Assembly: GCA_003139615.1 (NCBI GenBank)
Contig: PLJH01000015.1
Coordinates: forward strand, 1 to 64,000
Length of the DNA: 64,000 bases
Direction: 5' to 3'
Source: Alphaproteobacteria bacterium
GTDB lineage: Bacteria > Pseudomonadota > Alphaproteobacteria > Micropepsales > Micropepsaceae
Below the pieces are notes generated by a model. It saw only the letters and a list, made by a program, of their open reading frames with translations, was not told where the DNA came from and ran no database searches. Of this stretch, positions 49,355 through 58,249 are shown one piece after another (position 1 is the stretch's first letter; every line of letters begins with the position of its first letter). The translations under genes were made by a program, and so were the position numbers.

Positions 49355-49370
49355 CTAAAAGACGGTTAAC
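49355..49370. promoter_or_regulatory. CtrA-like box CTAA-AAGACGG-TTAAC
   Basis: CTAA-N7-TTAAC in the divergent gap between pseI-like and the methyltransferase-led operon. Confidence 0.45.
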
Positions 49371-49389
49371 GACAGGCGGGCGGGGGAAA

Positions 49390-50319
49390 ATGGGCATTGC
49401 CGCTGCCGAGACGATTATCGCGTGGCAGTCGCATGAAGGTCCGCGCATTGCGCGGGCAGGCGGTCACGATATCATCCAGTGCACGATGTGCGGCTTTCGC
49501 CACATTGTGCCGCTGCCGGAACCGCGTGCCTTCGAACACACCTATCGCGATGTCTATGCCCGCGAGCCTGTAAACGGCGTCTCTTCAGCTCTGGGGGACG
49601 ATCAAAGCTGGTCGGAAATCGCGCACACGGATCTTCTGGAGAGCTTTGAACGGCTGCTGGGCCCGTTGCGGCGGCGCCTGCTCGATATCGGCTCGGGGCC
49701 TGGCTTTTTTCTCCGAACCGCCAAGGCGCGCGGCTGGCGTGTGCTGGGCATCGAACCGTCCCGCATCGCATCGACCCATGCGCGCGGTCTCGGTGTCGAG
49801 GTCGCAGAAGGCTTCTTCAATCCTGAAACAGCCCCTGGGCTAGGCCGCTTTGATGCGATCCAGCTCAACAATGTGCTTGAGCACGTGCCCTATCCGACCG
49901 AGACGCTCTTACTCGCGCGTGAAATGCTGGAGCCGGGCGGCGTGCTGTGCGTCAATGTGCCCAACGATTTTTCGCCTTTGCAGGTTGCCGCGCGGGTGGC
50001 CTCGGGTTTGCCGGAATGGTGGGTTTCGCCCAAGCGCCATCTCAATTATTTCGATTTCGATTCCCTGAGCGATCTTCTGGCGCGGCTCGAATTCGACCCC
50101 GTCGAGAGGACGACCAGCTTCCCGATGGAGATGTTTCTCCTGATGGGCGAGAATTATACGGGCGATCCCGCGCTCGGCCGCGCCTGCCACGCCAAACGCC
50201 GCCGCTTCGATCTCGCGCTCGATTCGACGGGCATGAAGGAAACACGCCGAGCCTTTTATCGCGCGCTGGCAGATGCCGGTTTCGGCCGGGAAGCGATCGT
50301 CATCGCCGTCAAGCCGTGA
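49390..50319 (+). CDS. Class I SAM-dependent methyltransferase
   Basis: CTMCGFRHIVPLPEP...RRRLLDIGSGPGFFLRTAKARGWRVLGIEPS...FDAIQLNNVLEHVPYPTETLLLAREMLEPGGVLCVNVPND. Confidence 0.9.
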   Translation: MGIAAAETIIAWQSHEGPRIARAGGHDIIQCTMCGFRHIVPLPEPRAFEHTYRDVYAREPVNGVSSALGDDQSWSEIAHTDLLESFERLLGPLRRRLLDIGSGPGFFLRTAKARGWRVLGIEPSRIASTHARGLGVEVAEGFFNPETAPGLGRFDAIQLNNVLEHVPYPTETLLLAREMLEPGGVLCVNVPNDFSPLQVAARVASGLPEWWVSPKRHLNYFDFDSLSDLLARLEFDPVERTTSFPMEMFLLMGENYTGDPALGRACHAKRRRFDLALDSTGMKETRRAFYRALADAGFGREAIVIAVKP

Positions 50320-51152
50320 GCGCTGAAACCCAGGCTTTCTTTGTTGTTTCGAGCGGCCGCTCGGGTACGGCGATGCTGCAGAAGGCGTTGTCGGCCGCCG
50401 GCAATATCGAGATGCAGCACGAATATGCGGTCGACATCGTCCAGCCGTTGGCCGTGCGCCGCTATCTGGACCTGGTTTCGGAAGCCGATGCCCGTGAGGT
50501 CTTGCGCGCGACGCATGTCGCAGCCGTGCACTACAGCAAGGCCGCCCATTGGGGCGATTCCTCCAACAAGCTTTCCTGGCTGATCCCGGACCTTGCGGCG
50601 CTTCTGCCGCGCGCGAAATTCGTTCATCTCGTTCGTGACGGTCGCAAAGTCGCGAGTTCCTATTTCCACAAGCTCGCCGCGGAATGCTACGACGACCGTT
50701 CGACAGCAATTTTTCAGGCTTTCTTCGACGATCCCGTGCACAACCCGGTGCCACCGCCGGAAAAGAAATATTGGTGGCCCTGCCCGAGTAAAGGGAATCC
50801 CCTTGCCGGGCGTTTCCGCAACTTCGATCAATTCCAGCGCATTGTCTGGCATTGGGCGGAAATCAATCGCGTCATCTTCGAAGGCCTGCAACGGGTCGAA
50901 CCGTCACAAAAATATTTTGTGCGTCTGGAAGAGCTGCAGGATTCTGCGGACTCCGTGCACGGACTCTTTGAATTTCTGGGCCTCCCCTATCGCGACGAAC
51001 ACGCCGCCGCGTTCGCCCGGCCTCACAATGTCAACCGGCCCGAAGACCGGCTTCTCGATCCGCAGCAGCGCGCGCAGTTCGATGCTGTCGCAGCATCAAT
51101 GATGGAACGTCTCGGCTATGCCGACAGACCGGAATATGTAGTGAATTATTAA
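50316..51152 (+). CDS. Sulfotransferase family protein
   Basis: AFFVVSSGRSGTAMLQKALSAAG (5'-PSB loop)...FVHLVRDGRKVASSYFHK (3'-PB); GTG start overlapping upstream stop. Confidence 0.85.
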   Translation: MSAETQAFFVVSSGRSGTAMLQKALSAAGNIEMQHEYAVDIVQPLAVRRYLDLVSEADAREVLRATHVAAVHYSKAAHWGDSSNKLSWLIPDLAALLPRAKFVHLVRDGRKVASSYFHKLAAECYDDRSTAIFQAFFDDPVHNPVPPPEKKYWWPCPSKGNPLAGRFRNFDQFQRIVWHWAEINRVIFEGLQRVEPSQKYFVRLEELQDSADSVHGLFEFLGLPYRDEHAAAFARPHNVNRPEDRLLDPQQRAQFDAVAASMMERLGYADRPEYVVNY

Positions 51153-51198
51153 TCACGAGCGATGGAAGATGGTTACCGGCCCGTTTCCGGAATCCTCC

Positions 51199-52371
51199 AT
51201 GACCGAACTCTGCGACCTCTGCCGCCGCGACCAGCTTGAGGCGATTTACGAGCCCGAACGCTCGACGCGCGGCCTCAAAGTCTATCTGTGCCGCCATTGC
51301 GGCCTGCTGCAAAGCCTGCCCCGCATCGACCGCGCCCAACGCGCGCCGGCAGCCGTTTCCGGCGGTGCAGACTGGGGAAATGTGCGCTATGGCAAGGGCT
51401 TCCGCACCGCGGCGGCACTGTCGCTTCTCAGAAAACACACCGATCTCTCTTCAGATCTGGCGCTGCTGGACGTGGGCTCAAATCGCGGCAGCTTTGTGCG
51501 TGCATTCCTGGAGGCGGCCCCGACCGCATCCATTGTTGCGGTAGAACCCGACGAGCGCGTAGCCGAGTCCTGCGGCAAGCTCGATCGCTGCGAACTGGTC
51601 CAGACGCGCATCGAAGACGCGGCCCTCGAAACAGGCCGCTTCGACATCGTCCATTCCTGTCACACGATCGAACATCTGGCCGAACCCGCGCGCGTGCTGG
51701 CCGATCATTGGCGCGTGCTGAAGCCGGGCGGATTGCTTGTGCTCGATGCACCTAACTCCGCCATTCTCGACGCCGACGACATCATCGAAGAATGGTTCAT
51801 CGACAAGCATCTCTATCATTTCTCCGCGCGGACCTTAATGCGCACGGTGGTGGCGGCCGGATTCGAGATCATCGCCGCGCCCGACATCGAGGATCACGCC
51901 AATCTGCTGATCGTCGCCCGCAAGGCCTATACTGCCTATCGTGCGAAAGACATGGACCACCGCGAGGTGGCGGAAGCTTCGCGCCTCGTGGCGCACTACG
52001 GGTCCACGCGTGCCCGCAACCTGGCCGCGCTGACATTCGTCTCCATCGAAATCGCCGGCATGGCGCCAAAGCGCGTGGCGATGTGGGGTGCGGGCCGGCT
52101 GTTTGACACGCTTGTCGTCCATGGCAGCTTCACACCGACCAATCTTTCGCTCCTGATCGATACGCATCTCAAGGCGCATGTGGCCGACCGCTATGGCTGC
52201 AAGCTTGCAGGTCCGGAAGCACTCGCCGAAGCCGATCCCGACGTGATCGTCATCATGTCGCGCGGCTTTGTGGACGAGATCGCGACGGAAGCGCGGCGTC
52301 TCGCACCGCGTGCGGAAATCGTTCTCTACGCCGATCTCTTGGCGCGTGCACATGTCCGGAAGGCGGCTTGA
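51199..52371 (+). CDS. Class I SAM-dependent (putative sugar C-) methyltransferase with N-terminal zinc-binding motif
   Basis: CDLCRRDQL...YLCRHCGLLQSLP; LALLDVGSNRGSFVRAFLEAAP; FDIVHSCHTIEHLAEPARVLADHWRVLKPGGLLVLDAPN; C-terminal VAMWGAGRLFDTLVVHGSF. Confidence 0.83.
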   Translation: MTELCDLCRRDQLEAIYEPERSTRGLKVYLCRHCGLLQSLPRIDRAQRAPAAVSGGADWGNVRYGKGFRTAAALSLLRKHTDLSSDLALLDVGSNRGSFVRAFLEAAPTASIVAVEPDERVAESCGKLDRCELVQTRIEDAALETGRFDIVHSCHTIEHLAEPARVLADHWRVLKPGGLLVLDAPNSAILDADDIIEEWFIDKHLYHFSARTLMRTVVAAGFEIIAAPDIEDHANLLIVARKAYTAYRAKDMDHREVAEASRLVAHYGSTRARNLAALTFVSIEIAGMAPKRVAMWGAGRLFDTLVVHGSFTPTNLSLLIDTHLKAHVADRYGCKLAGPEALAEADPDVIVIMSRGFVDEIATEARRLAPRAEIVLYADLLARAHVRKAA

Positions 52372-52373
52372 CC

Positions 52374-53285
52374 ATGCCGGCGCAAAGCCAGAAAACATTG
52401 CTCAAACGCGACGCGCCTTCCGCGCGCGAACTCGCGGCGGAAATCGCGGAAGCAGCCCGCTTCACGCGCAAGCATGCGATTGCCTCGATCTATCACGCAG
52501 GATCCGGCCATCCCGGCGGCGCGATGTCGTCAGCCGATATCATGGCTTGCCTGTTCGGAGCCGAACTGAATTTCTGGTCCGACGCCATCAACGATCCGGA
52601 CCGCGACCGCTTTGTTCTTTCCAAAGGTCATGGCGCGCCGGCGCTGTATGCCATTGCCGCGCATCACGGCTTTTGCGACGCGCGCGCCGCTCTCAATCTG
52701 CGCAAGCTCGGAAGCCCGTTCCAGGGTCATCCGCATGTCCTCGACCTGCCTTGGGTCGAAACCAGCACCGGCTCGCTCGGCCAGGGATTTTCGGTGGCGC
52801 TCGGCATGGCGATGGGCCTGAAGCTGCAGAAGAATCCCGCGCGCGTCTACACGCTTCTGGGCGACGGCGAATTGCAGGAAGGCGAAGTGTGGGAAGCCGC
52901 GATGTGCGCCGCCCATCACAAGCTCGACAATCTGTGTGTCGTCATCGACTACAACAAGCTGCAGAGCGACGATCGTAACGATGCGATCATGCGGCTGGAG
53001 CCGCTGGCCGCGAAATGGCGCGCGTTCGACTGGGCCGTGGCCGAAATCAACGGACACGACATCGATGAGATTCTGTCCGCCTTTCGCCGTGCGGGCGCAT
53101 CGCACGGCCGGCCCTCGGTCATCATTGCGCACACGATCAAGGGCAAAGGCGTGCCCTATATGGAAAACATTCCCCATTGGCACGGCAGCGTGAAGCTCAC
53201 CCACGCACAAGCCGAAGAAGCGTTGACGGCGCTCGGCGCAGGCCGCAACGAAATCAAGGAATTGCTCGATGTCGGCGACCGCTGA
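52374..53285 (+). CDS. Transketolase, N-terminal (ThDP-binding) subunit
   Basis: IYHAGSGHPGGAMSSADIMACLF...RFVLSKGHGAPALYAIAA...STGSLGQGFSVALGMAMGLKL...LLGDGELQEGEVWEAAMCAAHHKLDNLCVVIDYNKLQSD. Confidence 0.95.
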   Translation: MPAQSQKTLLKRDAPSARELAAEIAEAARFTRKHAIASIYHAGSGHPGGAMSSADIMACLFGAELNFWSDAINDPDRDRFVLSKGHGAPALYAIAAHHGFCDARAALNLRKLGSPFQGHPHVLDLPWVETSTGSLGQGFSVALGMAMGLKLQKNPARVYTLLGDGELQEGEVWEAAMCAAHHKLDNLCVVIDYNKLQSDDRNDAIMRLEPLAAKWRAFDWAVAEINGHDIDEILSAFRRAGASHGRPSVIIAHTIKGKGVPYMENIPHWHGSVKLTHAQAEEALTALGAGRNEIKELLDVGDR

Positions 53286-54240
53286 AGCACCCGCACTGAT
53301 CGGCACCAGCGGGGATTCCCTGCGCGAGGCATTCGGCAAGGCACTTTCCGGCCTCGCCGATGAGTTTCCCAAACTTGTCGTGCTCGACGCGGATATCGCG
53401 GGTGGCACGGGCGTGCATCATTTCCGCAAGAGTCACCCCGCACGCTTTCTGCAATTCGGCATTGCCGAGCAGAACATGATGGCCGCGGCCGGCGGACTTG
53501 CTGCCGTGGGGTTGTTGCCGGTGGTGACGACCTTCGCCGTATTCTGCCTGCGCGCCATCGAGCAGGCGCGTCTGTCTCTCGCTTACGCGAAGCGTAACGC
53601 CAAGATCGTCGCGAGCCATCCGGGACTCGATGTGGGTCCGGACGGCGGTTCGGCGCAGTCGCTGGAAGATCTTGCGGCATTCCGCGCCATTCCCGGGATG
53701 ACGGTCATATCGCCTGCCGATCCCGTTGAGATGGCGCTCGCGACACGCGCGATTCTGGAATTCGAAGGACCCGTCTATATGCGCACGGGCCGCAGCCCGG
53801 CCATGCGCGTGTTCGGCGACCACCACACCTTCGAAATCGGCAAGGGCAAGATCGTGCGCGACGGCAGCGATGTCACCATCGTGGCGTGCGGAGTCGAAGT
53901 TTCGCGCGCGCTGGAAGCAGCCAAACTGCTGGAGCAGGACGGCGTCTCTGCACGCGTGGTCAATATGGCGACGATCAAACCGATCGACAGCGAATTGCTT
54001 GCGCGATGCGCGGACGAAACCGGTTCAGTTGTCACAGCGGAAGATCACAACATTCATGGCGGATTGGGCGGCGCGGTCGCCGAATCGCTGGCGGCAACGC
54101 GCCCTTGCCCGATTGAATTCATCGGCGTCAAGGACGTGTTCGGCGCCTCCGGCGAACCGGAAGAACTTGCGACGCTTTATGGCCTTACGGCGCCTCACAT
54201 TGCCAAGGCGGCGAAACGCGCGATTGCGCGAAAGGGGTAA
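53269..54240 (+). CDS. Transketolase, C-terminal (Pyr-binding) subunit
   Basis: VVLDADIAGGTGVHHFRKSHPARFLQFGIAEQNMMAAAGGLAAVGLLPVVTTFAVFCLRAIEQARLS...SHPGLDVGPDGGSAQSLEDLAAFRAIPGMTVISPAD. Confidence 0.94.
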   Translation: MSATAEAPALIGTSGDSLREAFGKALSGLADEFPKLVVLDADIAGGTGVHHFRKSHPARFLQFGIAEQNMMAAAGGLAAVGLLPVVTTFAVFCLRAIEQARLSLAYAKRNAKIVASHPGLDVGPDGGSAQSLEDLAAFRAIPGMTVISPADPVEMALATRAILEFEGPVYMRTGRSPAMRVFGDHHTFEIGKGKIVRDGSDVTIVACGVEVSRALEAAKLLEQDGVSARVVNMATIKPIDSELLARCADETGSVVTAEDHNIHGGLGGAVAESLAATRPCPIEFIGVKDVFGASGEPEELATLYGLTAPHIAKAAKRAIARKG

Positions 54241-54243
54241 GCG

Positions 54244-54999
54244 ATGTCGCGCTTTTCGCTGGCAGGCAGAACCGCGTTCGTGACCGGCGGCAGCCGCGGC
54301 ATCGGCCGCGCGATTGCCATCGGGCTTGCGGAGGCGGGCGCCGACGTGGCGCTCAGCTATCGCGAAAAAGCCGACGACGCCCACAACGTCGTGCGCGAAA
54401 TCGAAGCACAGGGACGCCGCGGACTCGCACTCAAAATGGATGTCGCCGACCGGGCAAATGTCGAAGCGGCCGCGAAGGATGCCAAAGGGATATTGGGTGC
54501 GATTTCGATTCTCGTGAACAATGCCGGCATCAACAAACCGACGGATTTCGATCAGGTGACGGACGCGGATTGGGACTCGATTCTCGCGACCAACCTCAAA
54601 GGTCCGTTCGTCTGCGCGCAGGTGTTTCTGCCTTTGCTCGCGCAAGCCGGTGGCGGGAGCATCGTTCATATCGGCTCGGTCAGCGGACAATATGGCGGGC
54701 CACGCACTGCTCACTATGCGGCGTCCAAAGCCGGCCTGATGTCGCTTGCACAAGTGATCGCGCGCTTTGGTGCGCAACATGGCGTGCGTTCGAATGTTGT
54801 GGCCGCCGGACTGATCGCCTCCGATATGGCGGGTGCGGCAATGGCGGCCGCGAGTGTACAGAAAGCAGCCGAAAACATTCTGCTCAAGCGCATGGGCACG
54901 ACGCAGGAAGTGGCCGATGCCGTCGTGTTCCTCGCAAGCGATGCCTCGTCCTACATCACGGCGCAAACGTTGAACGTCAATGGCGGGCTCTATTTCTGA
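54244..54999 (+). CDS. SDR family oxidoreductase
   Basis: RTAFVTGGSRGIGRAIAIGLAEAGADVALSYR...LVNNAGINKPTDFDQV...GGPRTAHYAASKAGL. Confidence 0.95.
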   Translation: MSRFSLAGRTAFVTGGSRGIGRAIAIGLAEAGADVALSYREKADDAHNVVREIEAQGRRGLALKMDVADRANVEAAAKDAKGILGAISILVNNAGINKPTDFDQVTDADWDSILATNLKGPFVCAQVFLPLLAQAGGGSIVHIGSVSGQYGGPRTAHYAASKAGLMSLAQVIARFGAQHGVRSNVVAAGLIASDMAGAAMAAASVQKAAENILLKRMGTTQEVADAVVFLASDASSYITAQTLNVNGGLYF

Positions 55000-56216
55000 T
55001 GGCAAAGACACTTCTCATTGTCTCCGGCGGCATCGAAGCGGCAGACGCCGCCAAGCGCGCCAAGGAAATGGGCTACTACGTCGTGGTCTCCGATCGCGAT
55101 ACGGAGGCGCCCGGTTTTGCCTTTGCGGATTCCTGCCTGATCGCGGATGTTTATGGCGCCGACGAAACGGCCGCAGCTGCCGAACGCTTCAGCCGCAAAA
55201 TCCGCCGCATCGATGGTGCAATCTGCGTGGCTGCGGATGCACCGATGACCGTCGCGGCGATTTCAAAAAAGCTCGGGCTGGGTGGCCTCTCGTTTCAGAG
55301 CGCGCGACTCGCCTCCGACAAGCTCGCGATGAAGCAGCGCTTTCAGGATTCGGGCGTGCCTGTTCCGTGGTTTTCGCAAATTTCCACGCCGCAGGCGCTG
55401 GCGCGCATCGCCATCGAGCGCGGTCGCGATCTTGTGATCAAACCGGTCGACAGCCGCGGCAGCCGCGGCGTGCAGCGTGTGGCCCAGGTCAAGGACCTCG
55501 ACAAGGCGTTCTTCCTCGCGCGATCGCATTCGCCAACAGATCGCGTGATGGTCGAGCAATATCTGAGCGGCCCGCAAGTCTCCACCGAATCCATCGTGGT
55601 GGACTGCAAATGCTACACGCCCGGTTTTTCGGATCGGAACTACGAATATCTCGAACGCTATGCCCCGTTCTTCATCGAGAATGGCGGCGATCTGCCGAGC
55701 AGCCTTCCACCCGACATCCAGGCGAAGGTGAAGGATGTCGTCGCGCGCGCCGCGGCCGCACTCGGCATCGTCAACGGCACCGTCAAAGGCGACATCGTCG
55801 TGCATGACGGCGAACCCTATGTCATCGAGCTTGCAGCCAGGCTGTCCGGCGGCTTCTTCTGCACGCGCGAAATTCCACTCAATACCGGGGTCGATTTCAT
55901 CGGTGCGGCGATCAAGGTCGCGCTCGGCGATCCTGTCTTGCCGGAGGAATTGGAGCCCAAAGAATTCACACCCGTCATCCAGCGTTATGCATTTCCGAAG
56001 CCCGGCAAGGTCGTGTCGGTGACCGGCGCGGAGAATGCCCGCAAGATCCCCGGCGTCGCCGAACTTGTCGTGACGGCGCGGCCGGGCGATGTGATTCCGC
56101 CAGCAGGCGACAAGCGTCCGTCCGCCGCCATGGTTCTCGCCACCGGCGCGTCGCGCGATGCGGCCATTGCCGCTGCAAACGACGCTCTGGCCCAGCTGCG
56201 TATCGAAATCGCATGA
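54999..56216 (+). CDS. ATP-grasp domain-containing protein
   Basis: DAAKRAKEMGYYVVVSDRDTEAPGFAFADSCLIADVY...LASDKLAMKQRFQDSGVPVPWF...DLVIKPVDSRGSRGVQRV...GEPYVIELAARLSGGFFCTREIP. Confidence 0.92.
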   Translation: MAKTLLIVSGGIEAADAAKRAKEMGYYVVVSDRDTEAPGFAFADSCLIADVYGADETAAAAERFSRKIRRIDGAICVAADAPMTVAAISKKLGLGGLSFQSARLASDKLAMKQRFQDSGVPVPWFSQISTPQALARIAIERGRDLVIKPVDSRGSRGVQRVAQVKDLDKAFFLARSHSPTDRVMVEQYLSGPQVSTESIVVDCKCYTPGFSDRNYEYLERYAPFFIENGGDLPSSLPPDIQAKVKDVVARAAAALGIVNGTVKGDIVVHDGEPYVIELAARLSGGFFCTREIPLNTGVDFIGAAIKVALGDPVLPEELEPKEFTPVIQRYAFPKPGKVVSVTGAENARKIPGVAELVVTARPGDVIPPAGDKRPSAAMVLATGASRDAAIAAANDALAQLRIEIA

Positions 56217-58201
56217 ACGCGCCGTTCCCGTTGCGCGAAGCGGGCGCCTCGACGGCGACGCTGCAGCTTTTCGCTTTCTTCCACCTCAATCTCGCGTTCT
56301 CTTCGATCGAAGAGGAACAGCGCGGCGAAGTTATCAAACGCTGTTACTGGCCGCTGCTCGATCTGGCGCAAAACGATGGCCCGATCGGCCTGGAGATCAC
56401 GGGGTTCACGCTGGAGGAAATTGCTGCGCGCGATCCCGAATGGTGCGGACGTGCGCGCGCGCTGATCGCCAAAGGCCGCATCGAGCTGATCGGCTCGGGC
56501 TACGCCCAAATCATCGGGCCTCTCGTGCCGGCGGCCGTCACCGAAGCCAATCTTCGCATCGGCCACGAAATCTATGAGCGCCTGCTCGGATGCCGTCCGT
56601 CGCTCGCACTGGTGAATGAACAAGCTTATTCGGCCGGTCTCGTGGGTCTTTATCTCGACGCGGGTTATCGCGCGCTTCTGATGGATTGGGACAATCCCGC
56701 GGCGCATCATCCGGAATGGCCTGCGGAAACCCGCTATCTGCCCCAACGCGCCATCGGTAGCGACGGACGCGAGATATCGCTTCTGTGGACCAGTACGGTC
56801 GCATTCCAGAAACTGCAGCGCTTCGTTCACGGCGACATGACGCTGGGCGATTATCTTGGTTATGTCGGAAGCCGTCGCGGCTCGCATCCGCGTGCGCTCT
56901 GCCTCTACGCCAGCGACGCCGAGATCTTCGATTTTCGGCCGGGACGCTACAAGACCGAAGAGGCCATCGGCGGTATTAGCGAATGGACGCGTTTCACCCA
57001 GGCACTTGGCGCCATTCGAGCCGAGCCGGGCTGCGAACTCGTGGCGCCCAGCGATGCTTTGAATCTCGCGACTGAAGAAGGCGCAAACCTTCCGCTGCGG
57101 CTGGAGTCGGCCGATTGTCCCGTGCCTGTCAAAAAACAGCGCAAATACAGTCTCGCCCGCTGGGCCGTCACGGGCCGCGACGATGTGGCCATCAACGCCG
57201 CGTGCGAACGCATCTGTCATGAGTTCATCGCACGCGGCGCAGATGAAGCGGCCTGGAAGGAACTCTGCTATCTCTGGTCGGGTGATTTCCGCACGCACAT
57301 CACGGAAAAGCGCTGGACGCTGTTTTGCGAGCGGCTTAAGCGCGCCGAACGGAATTGGACTGTCGAAAAAGCCGGAACGCTCCGCCGGCCGAACGATGTG
57401 CAAAGCATACTGGAACGCCACATCGATATCTCGACACCGTCTCTTTCAGCCACGCTCGATCGCCGGCGTGGGCTGGCCATCGAGCGGTTGACCTTCACGG
57501 GCGACCAGCGCGCCGTCATTGGTGGATTGCCGCATGGCCATTTCGACGACATCGCGCTTCAGGCGGACTGGTACACCGGCGATTGCGTGTTCGAAGCGCC
57601 GGGTGAGCACAAGGTCACGGATCTGGAATGGTGCGAAGCGCATGTGTGGCGCTCGCCGGAAGGCGATCAACTTGCGTCCGCCAAAGCCGGGACATCGAAA
57701 GGCGCGATCGAAAAAATCATGTGTTTCCGCGCCAACGAGCCGCGCGTCGACTTCGACGTGACCTTCCATTGGAGCGATTGGGGCAAGGGCAGCCTGCGTC
57801 TTGGCCACGTCACGCTTCTGCCGGACGCCTTCGATTGGGAAAAGCTTTCCTTAACGACGCACAATGGCGGTAAGGAATGCGAAACCTTTCTCCTTAAGGA
57901 CACGCTCGTCGATCATGGCGCGCCGGTTTCTTTCCTCGTGTCGTCGTCTCATGGGCTCGGAATGACCGAAGGTTGGGCGGCAATCGGCGACGGCAAGACC
58001 ACCATCCGTATCGACGTAGACCGCGTCACAGCGCCGCTTTTGGGCTTCCTGACGCACAAACGGATCGGCGGCAGCCTGTTCTGCCAGTTCGTGCTGTCGG
58101 CGCTCGAACTCGACGAGACCCGCAAGCCTTCGTCCTATATCGCCGGCCCCCGGCGCTTTCGATTTGGCATATCGCGCATGCATTCCGCAGGGAATAATTA
58201 A
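56213..58201 (+). CDS. Glycoside hydrolase family 57-like protein
   Basis: LQLFAFFHLNLAFSSIEEEQRGEVIKRCYWPLLDL...GLEITGFTLEEIAARDPEWCGRARALIAKGRIELIGSGYAQIIGPLVPAAVTEANLRIGHEIYERLLG...NEQAYSAGLVGLYLDAGYRALLMDWDN. Confidence 0.75.
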   Translation: MNAPFPLREAGASTATLQLFAFFHLNLAFSSIEEEQRGEVIKRCYWPLLDLAQNDGPIGLEITGFTLEEIAARDPEWCGRARALIAKGRIELIGSGYAQIIGPLVPAAVTEANLRIGHEIYERLLGCRPSLALVNEQAYSAGLVGLYLDAGYRALLMDWDNPAAHHPEWPAETRYLPQRAIGSDGREISLLWTSTVAFQKLQRFVHGDMTLGDYLGYVGSRRGSHPRALCLYASDAEIFDFRPGRYKTEEAIGGISEWTRFTQALGAIRAEPGCELVAPSDALNLATEEGANLPLRLESADCPVPVKKQRKYSLARWAVTGRDDVAINAACERICHEFIARGADEAAWKELCYLWSGDFRTHITEKRWTLFCERLKRAERNWTVEKAGTLRRPNDVQSILERHIDISTPSLSATLDRRRGLAIERLTFTGDQRAVIGGLPHGHFDDIALQADWYTGDCVFEAPGEHKVTDLEWCEAHVWRSPEGDQLASAKAGTSKGAIEKIMCFRANEPRVDFDVTFHWSDWGKGSLRLGHVTLLPDAFDWEKLSLTTHNGGKECETFLLKDTLVDHGAPVSFLVSSSHGLGMTEGWAAIGDGKTTIRIDVDRVTAPLLGFLTHKRIGGSLFCQFVLSALELDETRKPSSYIAGPRRFRFGISRMHSAGNN

Positions 58202-58249
58202 CCGCGTTCTGCAACCATTGGCGTCGTCAACCCGAAGGACGCAAATATC

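Noticed and set aside
53269-54240. 1-deoxyxylulose-5-phosphate synthase (dxs) as identity of the split ThDP genes
   Set aside because: Domain split and motifs (GSGHPGGAMSSADI, FVLSKGHGAPALY, SHPGLDVGPDGGSAQSLED) fit transketolase rather than DXS.
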